Part shown: piece after piece, positions 62,905-64,000 of the stretch
Layout: each line of letters begins with the position of its first letter
How positions within the stretch are numbered: position 1 is the first letter of the stretch
Source of the DNA: Ochotona curzoniae
Taxonomy: Eukaryota; Chordata; Mammalia; Lagomorpha; Ochotonidae
Length of the DNA stretch: 64,000 nucleotides
Direction: 5' to 3'
NCBI RefSeq assembly: GCF_017591425.1
Contig: NW_024465885.1
Span: 42,403,001-42,467,000 of the forward strand
The notes under the pieces: model-generated
Told to the model about the DNA's origin: nothing
The model's input: the letters and a program-made list of their open reading frames with translations, nothing else
Database searches by the model: none
Position numbers and translations under genes: made by a program

Positions 62905-63195
62905 TGTTTATTTAAACAAACAGAGGTAAAGAGGCAGAGAGAGAGAGATGTTTGCACCCACTGGTTCACCTTCCAGGGCTGGGCCAGGCTGAAGGTCAGA
63001 GTCAGGAACTCACCCTAGTCTCCCACATGTGTGGCAGGGACCAAGTAGCCAGACCACCCCCTGTTACCTTCCCAGGTGCATTAGCAGGAGGTCGGGTCAG
63101 AAGCAGAGCAACCAGGACTCAAACCAGCACTCACAGGAGATGCCATCATCACACGTGTCAGTGGAACCCACAGCACTGCAACCCTGGGCCCTGAA
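62905..63195 (-). mobile_element. CSINE, diverged
   Basis: 'gtttatttaaacaaacagag', 'gcacccactggttcaccttc' and 'gcattagcaggaggtcgggt', ending at 'gcaaccctgggccc'. Confidence 0.78.
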
Positions 63196-63404
63196 ACGTA
63201 TTTTTGACGTAACAATATTTTGAACAGACAGTGGGCTTGTTGGATACGTGACCTTGAGCTGTGACCTGAAAATATAGAGCTGGTGTTGTCCTGGGCCCTC
63301 ACTCCTTTCTGTGTAGCAGAGACTCAATCTCTATGTGGAATCTGGGAGTGCGAGGGTGGTCCTGATTCCTCCCAGCATTATGTGGTGTATTAGAATGGTG
63401 AGAG

Positions 63405-63462
63405 GTGTATGTGTGAGTGTGTAAGTGTGTGTGTGTGTGTGTGTGTGTGTGCATGTGTGTGC
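63405..63462. repeat. (TG)n microsatellite
   Basis: 'gtgtgtgtgtgtgtgtgtgt' with interruptions 'gtaag' and 'gcatg'. It accounts for the HTHT run in a minus-strand frame across 63299-63793. Confidence 0.96.
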
Positions 63463-64000
63463 CTATCTGAGGGTGCACAGATACCGGCCTGGGGGTCCGT
63501 GGGCCTTCCCTCCTCCTGAGCTTCAGCAAATTCCTAGGTCTAAGAGTGCCTGGAAAATCCTGTGGAGCCTTAGGATGAAAAAAGACAAGAAGCAGACACT
63601 GCATTTTCACAGCAGGTCTTGGAAGGAAAATTGGAGTTTCGGTGCCTGGTAGTCTGGAAAGAGGACTGCAGAGGTCAGAAAACGCCAAGCGCCATGACTG
63701 GATTGAAGAAGCATCCCCATTGAATCCAGCTGAGCCCACTGGCCAGGAGCCTAGTCCGCAGGGTGCGGCCAGAGGGCCACCTCCGCGGAGCACGCAGACT
63801 GACCCTCAGTTTACCATCATCTGGAGGATCTGATTGACTAGTAGGTGTAGCTGGTGTCCTATATGACCTGTGTATCGATGATGCTTTATCCAGCCTATAT
63901 TTTTAATAATTTCTTTTCTCAAAGTGAACTTGGAGAATATTGAAGAAATCTGAAGAAATCCTACATTCAGCTTAACAAGAACCACCCTGAAGCTTTGAAT
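63463..64000. other. Unassigned interval to window end
   Basis: No repeat or exon recognised; 'gaagaaatctgaagaaatcc' (about 63941-63960) is a short tandem duplication. Confidence 0.45.

Noticed and set aside
63299..63793. 164-codon minus-strand frame with an HTHTHT run
   Set aside because: The run is the translated (TG)n microsatellite and no domain flanks it.

Overview
This is a mammalian, almost certainly lagomorph, genomic window. About 65 tRNA-derived C-repeat SINEs (called CSINE below) lie on both strands. On the + strand a CSINE has a tRNA-like head on the left (for example 'agcctagtggctaaagtcc'), a body with 'ccatccagctccctgc' and 'gcctgggaaagcag', a CT-rich 'cttcctctctgtctctcc' stretch, and an A-rich tail such as 'ccaataaaaataaataaatctt'. 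The youngest copies (12280, 25035, 54139, 58509) carry the form I associate with pikas (Ochotona) more than with rabbits. Older relics are L1 3' ends, MIR/L2, MaLR-type LTRs, hAT and Tigger-type DNA transposons and a short MITE-like element. Element boundaries are read by eye and are good to about 10-20 bases; no alignment was run. No protein-coding exon can be supported: the long open frames fall in the CpG island, in repeats or in tandem arrays.

Layout. 1-9.5 kb: a long composite retroposon, then dense SINEs, L1 pieces and a decayed U6-like sequence. 9.55-11.09 kb: SINE-free, with a perfect 12-bp inverted repeat over two AGGTCA half-sites. 11-16.5 kb: a 5'-truncated L1 cut apart by four SINEs. 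16.5-20 kb: unassigned sequence, a Tigger relic and nested SINEs. 20.03-25.03 kb: the longest SINE-free block, centred on a CpG island (about 22.05-24.34 kb) with many CCAAT boxes and good splice donors on both strands. This is the one clear promoter of the window; its gene is not identified. 25-42 kb: SINEs, old LTRs and two more composite retroposon copies. 43.1-43.5 kb: a minisatellite with 57-bp higher-order period. 44-59 kb: dense SINEs, two MaLR-like LTRs and two further composite-element copies. 59.1 kb: a GC-rich 52-bp minisatellite. 59.8-60.8 kb: SINE-free, with a near-perfect RFX X-box. 61-64 kb: old repeats, an inverted pair of MITE-like elements and a (TG)n tract.

The most interesting structure is a repeat family that I cannot name. 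It has a head of degenerate tandem units of roughly 60-80 bp, a conserved middle of about 400 bp, and a 3' end of about 300 bp ending in AATAAA and an A-tail. Two full-length-like copies lie at 253-2020 (+) and 37942-39879 (-). Two 5'-truncated copies at 27511-27948 and 53120-53459 have perfect 15-bp and 12-bp target-site duplications, and a tandem-head-only candidate is at 54955-55430. It has the general plan of a non-autonomous, L1-mobilised composite retroposon with a VNTR, comparable in layout (not in sequence) to hominoid SVA. The copy at 27511 looks as if it carries a 3' transduction.
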